The notes: generated by a model from the sequence alone, not told the origin. A DNA stretch of 64,000 nt from an uncultured Hyphomicrobiales bacterium (GCA_903839845.1 CAIMEA010000031.1:1-64000), one strand, 5' to 3'; positions 21,436 through 30,818 are shown, counted from the first letter of the stretch. Translations and numbers: made by a program.

Positions 21436-22410
21436 TTAATCGGCCTTCAGGTTGAGTTCGGCGACGATCGGCCTCCACTTTTTCTGTTCGACCGCCATGT
21501 GATCGGCCAGCACATCAGGCAAGCCGCCGCGCGGTTGCGCGCCAAGTTTTGCCAGCGTGCCTTTCATCGGTTCGATGGCCAGCGCGCCATTCACGGCCTC
21601 GTTGAGATAGGCGACGATCGCGGACGGCGTGCCGCGCGGCGCCAGCAGCGCGGTCCATGAGCCGGTGGTGAGACTGGGGAAGCCGGCTTCCGGCATCGCC
21701 GGCACGTCGGGCAATTCGGCGATGCGGTACGGCCCGACCACGGCGAGGATACGCAGCTTGCCGGCTTGCGCCATCTGGATTGAGGTGGCGATAGTGTCAA
21801 AGGTTAATTGGGTTTCGCCGGCCACCACGGCAGTGAGCGAAGGACCGCCGCCCTTATAGGGGACATGGACGATGTCGATGCCGGCGAGTTGCTTGAACAG
21901 TTCGGCGGTCAGATGCGGCAAAGTGCCGGCGCCGCCGGTTGAATAATTGAGCTTGCCGGGATGAGCCTTGGCATAGGCGACCAGCTCGGCGACATTTTTC
22001 ACCGGCAAAGCCGGGTTGACCACCAGAAGCTGCGGCGTCTCGGCGATCAGCGCGACGGCGGTGAAGCTTGCCGCGTCATAGCCGGCATTGTGATAGATCA
22101 TCGGGCTCATGATGAGCCCGCTCGCCGCCGACACCAGCAACGTGTAGCCGTCCGGATCGGCGGCGGCGGCGAAGCGCGAGCCGATGGTGTTGCCGGCGCC
22201 CGGTCTGTTTTCGACGATGACCGGCTGGCCGAGCATGGGCGGCAATGAGTTGCCGAGCAGGCGCGCGATGACGTCCACCGGGCCGCCGGCGGGCGTCGGC
22301 ACGATGATGCGGATCGGGCGGCTGGGATAGACCTGTGCGAAGGCCGAGACGGTGGTCGCGCATAAAAGCGTTGCCACGACAAAAGCGGCCATTAGAGCCG
22401 GACGGCGCAT
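21436..22410 (-). CDS. Bug/TctC family substrate-binding protein
   Basis: This is a periplasmic receptor of the tripartite tricarboxylate transporter family, 324 residues. I chose the ATG at 22410 (MRRPALMAAF), which has AGAGGA upstream, over the track's TTG. The signal peptide ends near VSAFAQ. The mature part opens VYPSRPIRIIVPTPAGGPVDV. VIVENRPGAGNTIGSRFAAAADPDGYTLL and HVPYKGGGPSLTAVVAGE are diagnostic. It is the second of three Bug receptors in the window, none with permease genes. It is an isolated gene, so its ligand is unknown. Confidence 0.92.
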   Translation of the reverse strand: MRRPALMAAFVVATLLCATTVSAFAQVYPSRPIRIIVPTPAGGPVDVIARLLGNSLPPMLGQPVIVENRPGAGNTIGSRFAAAADPDGYTLLVSAASGLIMSPMIYHNAGYDAASFTAVALIAETPQLLVVNPALPVKNVAELVAYAKAHPGKLNYSTGGAGTLPHLTAELFKQLAGIDIVHVPYKGGGPSLTAVVAGETQLTFDTIATSIQMAQAGKLRILAVVGPYRIAELPDVPAMPEAGFPSLTTGSWTALLAPRGTPSAIVAYLNEAVNGALAIEPMKGTLAKLGAQPRGGLPDVLADHMAVEQKKWRPIVAELNLKAD

Positions 22411-22509
22411 GCGGTTTCCTCTCAATGGCCCTGCCGGGCCTTCACGGGATCGTCTTGTCCCTTGAGGGAAGCCTAGTCCTTGGCCGCGCCGCCGGTAAAC
22501 CGCATTTTG

Positions 22510-22734
22510 TTAAGGGGTCAGGCGGTCGGTGGTGACCAGCCGGATCTTGCTGCTGCCGAGCGGGGTGCCGACGCAATTGAGATAGGGCCAGGGCCGCTGG
22601 GTGCAGGATTTCAGCGCGGCCTCGTCAGGCTTGGCCAACGGGCCGGCATCGACCGGGCTGGTCGGCGCAAAGGAGATCGTCAGGACGGCGGCGATGGCCG
22701 CGGCGGTGAGGATGGCGGACAGGGTCTTGAGCAT
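22510..22734 (-). CDS. Small secreted protein with two cysteines
   Basis: I chose the ATG at 22734 (MLKTLSAILTAAAI), giving 74 residues; the track's longer version has no signal-like start. A signal peptide (about residues 1-24) is followed by a short mature region, CTQRPWPYLNCVG, then KIRLVTTDRL. I recall similar short exported proteins in other Rhizobiales, but their function is not known. The two cysteines could form a disulfide. It is divergent from coaD. Confidence 0.65.
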   Translation of the reverse strand: MLKTLSAILTAAAIAAVLTISFAPTSPVDAGPLAKPDEAALKSCTQRPWPYLNCVGTPLGSSKIRLVTTDRLTP

Positions 22735-22917
22735 GGCAATTCCCGTTGTGGCTGACGTCATCATGACCGGTCCCGCCTGAAAAAGGTTCAAAGCGCGATA
22801 GAAGGTTCGCCTCAATAACCATCGACTGTCGTAATGGTTCATTCAGGAGGCGAGAGACCGGACAACGGGGGAGTGGCGACCCTTGCGGGGCGCAAAAGGG
22901 CGGGTTAGACCCCGTTG

Positions 22918-23421
22918 ATGCCGAGGATTGCCCTTTATGCGGGGTCTTTCGACCCCGTCACCAACGGCCACATCGACGTGGTGCGGCATGCCGTGCGGCT
23001 GGCCGACCGGCTGGTGCTGGCGATCGGCGTGCATCCCGGCAAGGCGCCTTTGTTTACCGCCGACGAACGGCTGGCGATGCTAAACGAGACCTGCGGGCCG
23101 ATTGGCCGCGACGCCAAATGCGAAATCTCCTGCATCACCTTCGACAATCTCGTCGTCGAGGCGGCGCGCAAGGCCGGTGCTCAAGTGCTGATCCGGGGCC
23201 TGCGCGACGGCACCGATTTCGACTACGAAATGCAAATGGCCGGCATGAATGCGGCGATGGTGCCCGAGGTGCAGACTGTATTCCTGCCGGCGTCACCTGC
23301 TGTGCGCCCGATCACCGCCACATTGGTACGCCAGATCGCCGCCATGGGTGGCGACGTGTCCAGCTTCGTGCCGGCCGCGGTGGCGGCGCGGCTGAAGCAG
23401 CGCTTTTCCGCCAAAGCTTAA
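22918..23421 (+). CDS. coaD: Phosphopantetheine adenylyltransferase
   Basis: It catalyses the fourth step of coenzyme A synthesis, joining 4'-phosphopantetheine to AMP. The protein has 167 residues from the ATG at 22918; the track starts one codon earlier at a [18 protein letters not shown] holds the nucleotidyltransferase motif (TNGH). [19 protein letters not shown] and [16 protein letters not shown] are family hallmarks. It begins a same-strand block running through the cyclophilins to queA-tgt, a common order in Rhizobiales. Confidence 0.96.
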   Translation: MPRIALYAGSFDPVTNGHIDVVRHAVRLADRLVLAIGVHPGKAPLFTADERLAMLNETCGPIGRDAKCEISCITFDNLVVEAARKAGAQVLIRGLRDGTDFDYEMQMAGMNAAMVPEVQTVFLPASPAVRPITATLVRQIAAMGGDVSSFVPAAVAARLKQRFSAKA

Positions 23422-23436
23422 ATCCCGGGAGTTGTC

Positions 23437-24015
23437 ATGATCCGCACGCTCAGCCTCGCTCTTGCGCTCGCATTCTCGGTTTGCGCCGTAGCGCCCGCCT
23501 TCGCTCAGGCGCCCAAACTGCCAGTCGGCGTCGATCCGCAGAACACGATCGTCATCGACACCACCAAGGGCCGCATCATCATCAGGCTGCGCACCGATCT
23601 CGCGCCCAAGCACGCGGAGCGGCTGAAGCTTCTGGCGCGCGAGGGTTACTACAACAACGTGCCATTCCACCGCGTCATGGACGGCTTCATGGCGCAGACC
23701 GGCGACGGCGCCAATTTCAACGGCACTGGCAATTCGAAATATCCAAACCTCGCCGCCGAGTTCACGCCGACGCCCTTCGTGCGCGGCGTCGTCGGCATGG
23801 CGCGCGGCGGCAATCCGAATTCCGGCAATTCGCAGTTCTTCATTTGCTTCGCCGACGCCTCGTTCCTCAATGGCCAATATACCGTGATCGGCAACGTCGT
23901 TTCCGGCATGGATGTCGCCGACAAACTCAAGAAAGCACCAGCCGGTTCGCAGTCGGGCGCGGTCACCGATCCGGACAAGATGGTGAAGGTGCAAGTCGCC
24001 GCCGATATGAAATAA
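23437..24015 (+). CDS. Periplasmic cyclophilin-type peptidyl-prolyl isomerase
   Basis: It catalyses cis-trans isomerisation of proline bonds in exported proteins. The 192-residue protein has a signal peptide ending APAFAQA. The cyclophilin core shows VPFHRVMDGFMAQTGDG with the catalytic Arg, then GNPNSGNSQFFICFADASFLNGQYTVIG. It begins 15 bases after coaD. The next gene is a cytoplasmic paralogue, so the pair serves both compartments. Confidence 0.95.
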   Translation: MIRTLSLALALAFSVCAVAPAFAQAPKLPVGVDPQNTIVIDTTKGRIIIRLRTDLAPKHAERLKLLAREGYYNNVPFHRVMDGFMAQTGDGANFNGTGNSKYPNLAAEFTPTPFVRGVVGMARGGNPNSGNSQFFICFADASFLNGQYTVIGNVVSGMDVADKLKKAPAGSQSGAVTDPDKMVKVQVAADMK

Positions 24016-24036
24016 CCTAATCATTCACGAGAGAAA

Positions 24037-24498
24037 ATGAAAATGGCAAAACCTGAAGACACGCTGACGCTGGAAACCACCAAGGGCAACGTCGTGATCG
24101 CGATGCGCCCCGACCTTGCGCCCGGCCATGTCGCGCGCATCAAGGAACTAGTGAAGGCAGGCTTCTACGACGGCATCGTGTTTCACCGCGTCATCGACGG
24201 CTTCATGGCGCAGACCGGATGCCCGGACGGCACCGGCATGGGCGGTTCCGGCAAAAAGCTGAAGGCCGAGTTCAACAAGGAGCCGCATGTGCGCGGCACC
24301 GTGTCGATGGCGCGTGCGTCGAACCCGGACTCGGGCGACAGCCAGTTCTTCATCTGCTTCGATGACGCCACCTTCCTCGATAACCAGTACACCGCTTGGG
24401 GCAACGTTATCGAAGGCATGGAAAACGTCGACAAGATCAAGAAGGGCGAGCCGGTTAAGGACCCCGACAAGATCATCAAGGCGACTTTGGGGGCGTAG
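24037..24498 (+). CDS. Cytoplasmic cyclophilin-type peptidyl-prolyl isomerase
   Basis: A 153-residue cyclophilin without a signal peptide. IVFHRVIDGFMAQTGCPDGTGMGGSG and SNPDSGDSQFFICFDDATFLDNQYTAWG mark the active site and the proline-binding groove. It is 21 bases downstream of its periplasmic paralogue, which suggests an old tandem duplication. ATG codons at both 24037 and 24043 are possible starts. Confidence 0.95.
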   Translation: MKMAKPEDTLTLETTKGNVVIAMRPDLAPGHVARIKELVKAGFYDGIVFHRVIDGFMAQTGCPDGTGMGGSGKKLKAEFNKEPHVRGTVSMARASNPDSGDSQFFICFDDATFLDNQYTAWGNVIEGMENVDKIKKGEPVKDPDKIIKATLGA

Positions 24499-24500
24499 TT

Positions 24501-24652
24501 CCTTCTCCCCGCATAGGCGAGTGAACGCTTGCCGTTCGGCGAGCTACCCGGGGAGAAGGTGGCGAGCGTCAGCGAGCCGGATGAGGGGCTGACGTCGGGA
24601 GAGTATAATGGCTGCCCCTCACCCCGACCCTCTCCCCGCAAGCGGGGAGAGG
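24501..24652. repeat. Composite palindromic intergenic repeat
   Basis: Two inverted repeats are nested in a larger one. CCTTCTCCCC (24501-24510) pairs with GGGGAGAAGG (24550-24559). CCTCTCCCCGC (24629-24639) pairs with GCGGGGAGAGG (24642-24652), an 11-bp stem with a two-base gap. GATGAGGGGC and GCCCCTCAC also pair between them. This is a REP-like element of the type common in Rhizobiales, and it could fold in the cyclophilin-queA transcript. Confidence 0.75.
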
Positions 24653-24665
24653 AAGAAGAAAAACC

Positions 24666-25742
24666 ATGCGCACCGATCTCTTCGATTTTGATCTGCCACC
24701 CGACCGCATCGCCCTGCGGCCGGTGTCGCCGCGCGAAGCGGCTAAGCTTCTCGTCGTTAAACCGGGCGAGGGGCTGGAGGACCGCACTGTCGCCGATTTG
24801 CCGGACCTCTTTCAGCCCGGCGACTGCCTGGTGGTCAATGACAGCAAGGTCATCGCGGCGCGGCTGAAGGGCCGCCGGATCGGGCGGGGCGAGGTCGAGC
24901 CGTCGATCGAAGCGACCCTGCACAAGCGCCTCGATGGCTCGCATTGGCGCGCCTTCATCTTAGGGGCCAAGAAGGTCCAGGTCGGCGATACGCTTCGGTT
25001 CGGCTCCGAGGGGCGGGTCTGTTTCCTTGATCAACTTGATGCTCAGGTTTCACATAAGGATGAAGGTGGTGAGGTAACCCTTTCATTTTCCTTCACAGGT
25101 CCGGTTCTAGACCAGGCCATTGCCGAGCGCGGCGACATGCCTCTGCCGCCCTATATCGCCTCCAAAAGGCCGCCGGACGCGCAGGACAAGTCCGATTACC
25201 AGACCCTGTTTGCCCGCGAGGACGGCTCAGTCGCGGCCCCCACGGCCGGGCTGCACTTCACCTCGGAACTGCTAGCGCGGCTGGAAGCGTGTGGCGTCGC
25301 GGTCCACAAGGTCACGCTCCATGTCGGCGCCGGCACCTTCCTGCCGGTCAAATCGGACGACACCGAAGGCCACAAGATGCATGCCGAGTTCAGCGTGGTC
25401 ACCGCCGAAACCGCCGCGGCGCTCAATGCGGCCCGCGCCAAAGGCGGGCGCATCGTCGCGGTCGGCTCGACGGCGCTGCGAACGCTGGAAACGGCGGCGG
25501 GCGACGACGGGCAAATCCGGGAATTTGCCGGCGACACCGCGATCTTCATTACGCCCGGCTACCGTTTCAAGGCGGTCGACCTGATGCTGACCAATTTCCA
25601 TTTGCCGCGCTCAACATTGTTCATGCTGGTCTCCGCCTTCAGCGGGCTGGACACGATGCAGCGCGCCTATAAGCATGCGATCGGGAGCGGCTACCGCTTC
25701 TATTCTTATGGTGACGCGTGTCTGCTGCACCCAGAGGCCTGA
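24666..25742 (+). CDS. queA: S-adenosylmethionine:tRNA ribosyltransferase-isomerase
   Basis: It transfers and rearranges the ribosyl part of S-adenosylmethionine onto 7-aminomethyl-7-deazaguanine in tRNA to give epoxyqueuosine. It has 358 residues. [23 protein letters not shown] at the start, [32 protein letters not shown] and [19 protein letters not shown] are all QueA hallmarks. Its stop overlaps the tgt start (TGATG), so the two are translationally coupled. Confidence 0.97.
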   Translation: MRTDLFDFDLPPDRIALRPVSPREAAKLLVVKPGEGLEDRTVADLPDLFQPGDCLVVNDSKVIAARLKGRRIGRGEVEPSIEATLHKRLDGSHWRAFILGAKKVQVGDTLRFGSEGRVCFLDQLDAQVSHKDEGGEVTLSFSFTGPVLDQAIAERGDMPLPPYIASKRPPDAQDKSDYQTLFAREDGSVAAPTAGLHFTSELLARLEACGVAVHKVTLHVGAGTFLPVKSDDTEGHKMHAEFSVVTAETAAALNAARAKGGRIVAVGSTALRTLETAAGDDGQIREFAGDTAIFITPGYRFKAVDLMLTNFHLPRSTLFMLVSAFSGLDTMQRAYKHAIGSGYRFYSYGDACLLHPEA

Positions 25743-26878
25743 TGTCCGAGGCATACTCCTTTTCGCTCCTGAAAACCGACGGCGCCGCGCGGCGCGGCGA
25801 AGTGACAACGCCGCACGGCAAAGTGCAGACGCCGGCCTTCATGCCGGTCGGCACGCAGGCGACGGTGAAGGGGCTCTATCCGGAAGCGGTGAAAGCAACC
25901 GGCGCGGAAATTCTGCTCGGTAATACCTATCATCTGATGCTGCGGCCGACGGCCGAGCGCGTCGCCGCGCTCGGCGGCCTGCATGTGTTCATGAACTGGC
26001 CGCACCCGATCCTCACCGATTCAGGCGGCTTCCAGGTGATGTCGCTGGCGACCTTACGCAAGATGAGCGAGCAGGGCGTCACTTTCAAATCGCATCTCGA
26101 CGGCTCGATGCACGAGCTGTCGCCCGAGCGCTCGATAGAAATTCAGGCGCTGCTCGGCACCGACATCACCATGCAGCTCGATGAATGCCTCAAGCTGCCG
26201 GCGGCGCGCGAGGAGATCGAGCGTGCCATGCAATTGTCGCTGCGTTGGGGCGAGCGGAGCAAGCGCGCTTTCGAATCCCGCGCGCGCGAAGGTTATGCGT
26301 TGTTCGGCATCGTGCAGGGCGGCGACGACATCGCGCTGCGCCAACAAAGCGCCAAGGCGCTCACCGACATTGGCTTCCACGGCTATGCCATTGGCGGGCT
26401 CGCCGTCGGTGAGCCGCAGGATGTGATGCTGAAAGTTGTCGAGGAAACGACGCCGTCGCTGCCGGCGGAGGCGCCGCGCTACCTGATGGGCGTCGGTACG
26501 CCGCACGACATGCTGGAAGCGGTGGCGCGCGGCGTCGACATGTTCGATTGCGTGATGCCGACGCGCAATGGCCGCCACGGCACGGCGTTCACGCGGTTCG
26601 GCTCGATAAATCTGGCCAATGCGCGCCACGCCGATGATCCGCGCCCCCTCGACGAGCAGAGCGTGCACCCCGACGCGCGGACCTATTCGCGCGCCTATCT
26701 GCACCATCTGACCAAGGCCAATGAGATCCTTGGCCAAGTGGTGCTGTCGACGATCAACATTGCCTATTACCAGCAATTGATGGCCGGGATGCGCGAGGCG
26801 ATCGCCGGCGGTCGCTTTGCCGATTTTCACGCCGTGACAATGGCGGGTTGGGCGGCCGGGGACATTCCGCCGCGCTAA
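25742..26878 (+). CDS. tgt: tRNA-guanine transglycosylase (zinc ligands replaced)
   Basis: It exchanges guanine-34 of tRNA for the queuosine precursor. The ATG at 25742 overlaps the queA stop and gives 378 residues. Catalytic Asp93 is in [11 protein letters not shown] and the nucleophile Asp269 is in [13 protein letters not shown]. The C-terminal zinc site of typical bacterial Tgt (CxCxxC plus His) is lost: the aligned stretch reads [17 protein letters not shown], with Ser307, His309 and Ala312 in place of the cysteines, and Ile338 in place of the His. The rest is normal, so the enzyme is probably active with a metal-free fold, perhaps a trait of its clade. Confidence 0.95.
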   Translation: MSEAYSFSLLKTDGAARRGEVTTPHGKVQTPAFMPVGTQATVKGLYPEAVKATGAEILLGNTYHLMLRPTAERVAALGGLHVFMNWPHPILTDSGGFQVMSLATLRKMSEQGVTFKSHLDGSMHELSPERSIEIQALLGTDITMQLDECLKLPAAREEIERAMQLSLRWGERSKRAFESRAREGYALFGIVQGGDDIALRQQSAKALTDIGFHGYAIGGLAVGEPQDVMLKVVEETTPSLPAEAPRYLMGVGTPHDMLEAVARGVDMFDCVMPTRNGRHGTAFTRFGSINLANARHADDPRPLDEQSVHPDARTYSRAYLHHLTKANEILGQVVLSTINIAYYQQLMAGMREAIAGGRFADFHAVTMAGWAAGDIPPR

Positions 26879-26945
26879 CCGGTTGTCTGGCCGGACGCAG
26901 TCCGATATGCCGGGCCAACAAAAATGCCCAGACGAGGCCTCCCGT

Positions 26946-27806
26946 ATGACGATACACATTCCGGCGGATTTCCTGTCCAAACGGCGCAAGCCCACTTTCG
27001 AGCTGCCGCCGGGCGCGACGGACGCGCATTGTCATGTGTTCGGACCCGGCAAAGTGTTTCCTTATTCGCCGACTCGCAAATACACGCCGGAAGACGCGCC
27101 GAAGGAAATGCTGCGTGCGCTGCACGATTATCTCGGCATCAGTCGGGCGGTGATCGTGCAGGCGAGCTGTCACGGCCTCGACAATGCGGCGATGATGGAT
27201 TGCCTGAAATCTGATCCGACGCGCTATCGCGGTGTCGCCATCGTCAACGACACGTTCACCGATAAGGATTTCCAAAACCTGCATGACGGCGGCGTGCGCG
27301 GCGTGCGCTTCAATTTCGTCAAGCATCTCGGCGGCGCACCCGACATGGCAGTGTTCAACAAGGTCATAGACCGGGTAAAGGGACGCGGTTGGCATGTCGT
27401 GCTGCATCTCGATGCCAAGGACATTCCCGAGCTGTCGCCGATGATCCGGGCACTGCCGCTGACATTCGTTATCGACCATATGGGCCGCGTGCCGGCGAAA
27501 GACGGGATCGACCAGGCGCCTTTCAAGACGCTGCTCGAACTCGCTAAGCTGCCGAACTGCTGGATCAAGGTCTGCGGTTCCGAGCGCATCGACTTTCCGC
27601 CCTATGACAAGGCGGTTCCGATCGCGCGCAAGATTCTCGAGACCATTCCCGACCGCGTCCTGTGGGGAACCGACTTCCCGCATCCGAATTCGACGCATGA
27701 AGCGGACGAGGGCGAACTGGTCGACCTGGTTCCACACATAGCTGTCAGCGCCGATTTGCAGCGCAAGTTGCTGGTCGATAACCCGGCAAATCTGTATGAG
27801 TTTTGA
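26946..27806 (+). CDS. LigI-like amidohydrolase (2-pyrone-4,6-dicarboxylate lactonase family)
   Basis: 286 residues from the ATG at 26946, with GAGG upstream; the track's longer start lacks similarity. PPGATDAHCHVFGPGKVFPYSPTR followed by YTPEDAPKE strongly resembles the N-terminus of LigI, the lactonase of protocatechuate 4,5-cleavage. FVIDHMGRVPA and LWGTDFPHPN carry the remaining active-site His and Asp. It is followed after 34 bases by a NicC-like monooxygenase, so the substrate may be a lactone or cyclic amide from that pathway rather than pyrone dicarboxylate itself (inference). Confidence 0.85.
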   Translation: MTIHIPADFLSKRRKPTFELPPGATDAHCHVFGPGKVFPYSPTRKYTPEDAPKEMLRALHDYLGISRAVIVQASCHGLDNAAMMDCLKSDPTRYRGVAIVNDTFTDKDFQNLHDGGVRGVRFNFVKHLGGAPDMAVFNKVIDRVKGRGWHVVLHLDAKDIPELSPMIRALPLTFVIDHMGRVPAKDGIDQAPFKTLLELAKLPNCWIKVCGSERIDFPPYDKAVPIARKILETIPDRVLWGTDFPHPNSTHEADEGELVDLVPHIAVSADLQRKLLVDNPANLYEF

Positions 27807-27840
27807 AAGATCCAAAGCGATTGATTAGGCGGGAAGAAAC

Positions 27841-29010
27841 ATGAGCCAGAAGAAACTCAAAATCGCCGTGGTCGGCGCCGGCATGGGCGGCCTCGCGGTC
27901 GCCGCGACCTTGCGCAAGGTCGGCATTGATGTCGAGGTGTTCGAACAGGCGAGCCGTTTCGGCCGCATCGGCGCCGGCATTCAAATGATGCCGAATTCGA
28001 TGAAGGTGCTGCGCGGCATCGGCGTCGAGGAACGGTTGCGGCAGGTCGCCTTCGCGCCGTTCTCGCATCTCAACCGCGATGGCTATACCGGCGAGTTGAT
28101 GCGTGAACTGCCGATGCCGGAAGCGCTCTATGGCGCGCCCTATCTGTGCATGCATCGCGCCGATCTGCATGACGCGCTCGCCTCCGCCGTGCCGTCCGAC
28201 ATCATTCATCTCAACAAGAAGCTGACGGGGCTCAACCAGGCCGGCGGCGTCGTCACGCTCAAATTCGCCGACGGCACTACGGCGACAGCCGATGCCGTTG
28301 TCGGCGCCGACGGCGTGCACTCGCTGGTGCGCGATATCGTGGTCGGGCCTGATGCGCCGGTGCACAAGGGGCGTATCGCCTATCGCGCCGTCTTTGAATC
28401 CAAACTGATGGGCGGCTTCGACATCGGCCCGTCGCGCACCAAATGGTGGGGCACCGACCGGCATATCGTCATCTACTACACGACGAAATCGAAGAGCGAA
28501 CTCTACTTCGTCACCAGCGTACCGGAAGAGGCCGGCTGGATGACCAAGGAGTCGTGGTCGGCCAAGGGCAATGTCGAGGAACTGCGGGCCGCGTATGGCG
28601 ATTTCCACCAGGACGTCCGCAACGTTCTCAATGCCTGTCCCGACTGCCACAAATGGGCGATCCTCGAGCGCGAGCCGCTGCCGAACTGGAGCAACGGCCG
28701 CGTCGTACTGCTCGGCGATTCAGCGCATCCGATGACGCCCTATATGGCGCAAGGCGCGGCGACCTCGATCGAGGACGCCGCCATTCTGGCGCGCTGTCTC
28801 GATGCCGTGCAGGGCGACGACGTCGAAGGCGCGTTCAAGCGCTACGAAGCACACCGCAAGCCGCGCACGTCGGTGGTGCAGGCGATCTCCAGCGCCAATA
28901 CCTGGATGAAGGGCGGCGAGTCCGACACCTCATGGCTTTACGGCTACGACGCCTGGAACGCCGATCTCGATCGGCCGGCGGCCAATCCAAACACCAGCAA
29001 GGCGGCGTAA
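27841..29010 (+). CDS. FAD-dependent monooxygenase, 6-hydroxynicotinate 3-monooxygenase (NicC)-like
   Basis: This flavoprotein hydroxylase of the p-hydroxybenzoate hydroxylase class has 389 residues. The dinucleotide motif GAGMGGLA is near residue 12. VGADGVHSLVRD is the DG motif, and GRVVLLGDSAHPMTPYMAQGA is the FAD ribityl GD motif. KWWGTDRHIVIYYTT and TSWLYGYDAWNADL closely recall NicC of Pseudomonas putida, which hydroxylates and decarboxylates 6-hydroxynicotinate. It is likely co-transcribed with the LigI-like gene. It ends six bases from the convergent stop of another monooxygenase. Confidence 0.86.
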   Translation: MSQKKLKIAVVGAGMGGLAVAATLRKVGIDVEVFEQASRFGRIGAGIQMMPNSMKVLRGIGVEERLRQVAFAPFSHLNRDGYTGELMRELPMPEALYGAPYLCMHRADLHDALASAVPSDIIHLNKKLTGLNQAGGVVTLKFADGTTATADAVVGADGVHSLVRDIVVGPDAPVHKGRIAYRAVFESKLMGGFDIGPSRTKWWGTDRHIVIYYTTKSKSELYFVTSVPEEAGWMTKESWSAKGNVEELRAAYGDFHQDVRNVLNACPDCHKWAILEREPLPNWSNGRVVLLGDSAHPMTPYMAQGAATSIEDAAILARCLDAVQGDDVEGAFKRYEAHRKPRTSVVQAISSANTWMKGGESDTSWLYGYDAWNADLDRPAANPNTSKAA

Positions 29011-29016
29011 AGCGCG

Positions 29017-30198
29017 CTACGGCCCGCCATAGAGCCAGGAAATGCCCTCGTAGGCCTGTTCCGCCGTGCGTCCACCGACCGCCATGTCGCGCAGTTCGGC
29101 GGTGACGCCGCGCGCATGGTAGAAATCACCATAGACGCGGGCCATGATCTGCACGCGCGCGGTCCGCAGATAACGCGCCTGCTCGTAGGCCTTGAACGCG
29201 GCCGGCAGATTATCCGGCTGTTCGGCGACCTTTTCCGCCAATATGACGGCGTCCTCGGTCGCCATGCAGGCGCCTTGCGCCAGGTATTGCAGCATCGGGT
29301 GCGCGGCATCGCCGAGCAAGGTGACGTTGCCTTTGCTCCAGTCCTTCACCGGCTCGCGGTCGCACAGCACCCACATCTTCCAGGTGTCGATCAATTCGAG
29401 AAGCCGCGTCACTTCCGGCCGCAGACCCTTGAAGTGGTCGAACAGCAGTTCCTTGCTGCCTTCGGCGTTCCAGCCTTCCTCGTAATGGTCGGAATGAAAC
29501 ACCGCGACCAGATTGAACAGTTCGCCGCGGCGCAGCGGGTAATGCACGAAATGGCATTTCGGCCCGGCCCACAACACGACATCGGGCCGCCACAAATCCT
29601 TCGGCACCTGCTCGCGCGTCAGCACGCCACGATAGGCGATGTGACCGGAAACGCGCGGTCTGCCGTCGCCGACGATACGCTCGCGAATCTTCGACCACAT
29701 GCCGTCGCAGGCGATCAGCGCGCGCCCGTCGACCTTGTCACCGCCTTCGAGCGTGATGGTCACGCCGTCGCCGCTGTCGACATAGGAATCGACACGGCGG
29801 CTGGTCTCCAGCGTGATCAGATTGTTTGTGCGGCAGGCTTTGAGGAAGCGACCGTGAATATCGGCGCGATGGATGACGGCATAGGGCTGGCCGCCGAAGC
29901 GTTTGGAGAATTCGGCACCGAGCGGAATATTGGTGATGAGGTCGCCGGTGATGGCGTTGCGCATTTCCTGCGACGGCGGAATGTGCGCGTCGGCGAGGAC
30001 TTCGTCCTTCAAGCCGATTTTTTCCAGCACGCGGAAAATATTGGGACCGAGCTGGATGCCGGCGCCGACCTCGCGAAATTCGTCGGCCTGCTCGAACACG
30101 CGCACCGCCAGCCCGTTGCGGGCAAGCGCGAACGCCGTGATCAGGCCGCCAATGCCGCCGCCGGAAATGAGAATGGGTTTGCCGTTCGCTGCCGCCAT
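29017..30198 (-). CDS. FAD-dependent monooxygenase, 3-hydroxybenzoate 6-hydroxylase/salicylate hydroxylase type
   Basis: A 393-residue class A flavin hydroxylase. ILISGGGIGGLITAFALARNGL binds FAD, VGAGIQLGPNIFRVLEKIGL is typical of hydroxylases acting on benzoates, ACDGMWSKIRE is the DG motif and VTLLGDAAHPMLQYLAQGA the GD motif. I chose the ATG at 30198, with GAGG upstream. It converges on the NicC-like gene and is a distant paralogue of it. The substrate is probably a hydroxylated benzoate or nicotinate (inference). Confidence 0.86.
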   Translation of the reverse strand: MAAANGKPILISGGGIGGLITAFALARNGLAVRVFEQADEFREVGAGIQLGPNIFRVLEKIGLKDEVLADAHIPPSQEMRNAITGDLITNIPLGAEFSKRFGGQPYAVIHRADIHGRFLKACRTNNLITLETSRRVDSYVDSGDGVTITLEGGDKVDGRALIACDGMWSKIRERIVGDGRPRVSGHIAYRGVLTREQVPKDLWRPDVVLWAGPKCHFVHYPLRRGELFNLVAVFHSDHYEEGWNAEGSKELLFDHFKGLRPEVTRLLELIDTWKMWVLCDREPVKDWSKGNVTLLGDAAHPMLQYLAQGACMATEDAVILAEKVAEQPDNLPAAFKAYEQARYLRTARVQIMARVYGDFYHARGVTAELRDMAVGGRTAEQAYEGISWLYGGP

Positions 30199-30309
30199 GC
30201 CGTGCCTCGTCGCGTTTTCCAAAAAAGATTTCGCGCGCAACGATAATGCGCCCAAGCCCTGGACGCAAAGCGCGTCTGGCGTGCAGTCCGCGACAGCGGG
30301 TACCGGAAT

Positions 30310-30340
30310 AAAAAAAGCCCGCCGGCTTAAGCCGGCGGGC
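30310..30340 (-). terminator. Intrinsic terminator of the CHRD gene
   Basis: GCCCGCCGGC (30317-30326) and GCCGGCGGGC (30331-30340) form a perfect 10-bp stem around TTAA. Seven A residues at 30310-30316 become a T tract on the minus strand, after the gene ending at 30375. Confidence 0.85.
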
Positions 30341-30374
30341 CTGTCGCTAGAATTATAATTCGCCGCTGCGTGAC

Positions 30375-30818
30375 TTACTTCGTCACTTGGCCGCGGATTT
30401 CACCGGCTTTGTTGGCCTCGGTGTGGATATTGGCGTAGTACTTGCCGCCGAGAAGATCGGCCGCCTGGGCGTCGGTCAAGGTCGCTTCGCCCTCGAATGG
30501 CGTCTTAGCGGCGGCGCCGGCGAAGATCGGCACGGCAACGCCGGCGTTTTTGCCCGCCTCGGCCGGGCCGTGGAAATGCGCGGCGGTCGCAGGCCCGGTG
30601 AGGCCCGAATAGCTGCCTTTCCAGGTCAGCTTCTTGCTGGCGGTGTCGTAGGTCGCGGTCACCGAACCGCTGCCTTTGCTGTCGTTGGCGGGCACTTCCG
30701 ACGCCCCGTTGAGGGCGGCTTTCAGGTTGACGACTTCGGCCGAAGCCAGGCCGGCAAGCGCGATGGCGAGGGTGCAGGTGACGGCGGCCAGAGTGGACCG
30801 TAGGAAAATCGAGGTCAT
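30375..30818 (-). CDS. Exported CHRD-domain protein
   Basis: 147 residues from the ATG at 30818, which has AGGAG at seven bases. The signal peptide ends ALAGLASAE. The rest is one CHRD domain, first described in chordin: LNGASEVPANDSKGSGSVTATYD, AAHFHGPAEAGKNAGVAVPI and YYANIHTEANKAGEIRGQV. Bacterial CHRD proteins are secreted and of unclear role. A strong terminator follows. No partner gene is evident. Confidence 0.88.
   Translation of the reverse strand: MTSIFLRSTLAAVTCTLAIALAGLASAEVVNLKAALNGASEVPANDSKGSGSVTATYDTASKKLTWKGSYSGLTGPATAAHFHGPAEAGKNAGVAVPIFAGAAAKTPFEGEATLTDAQAADLLGGKYYANIHTEANKAGEIRGQVTK

Noticed and set aside
24499-24665. Possible CRISPR-like array
   Set aside because: The palindromes are not evenly spaced repeats with unique spacers; they are REP-like.
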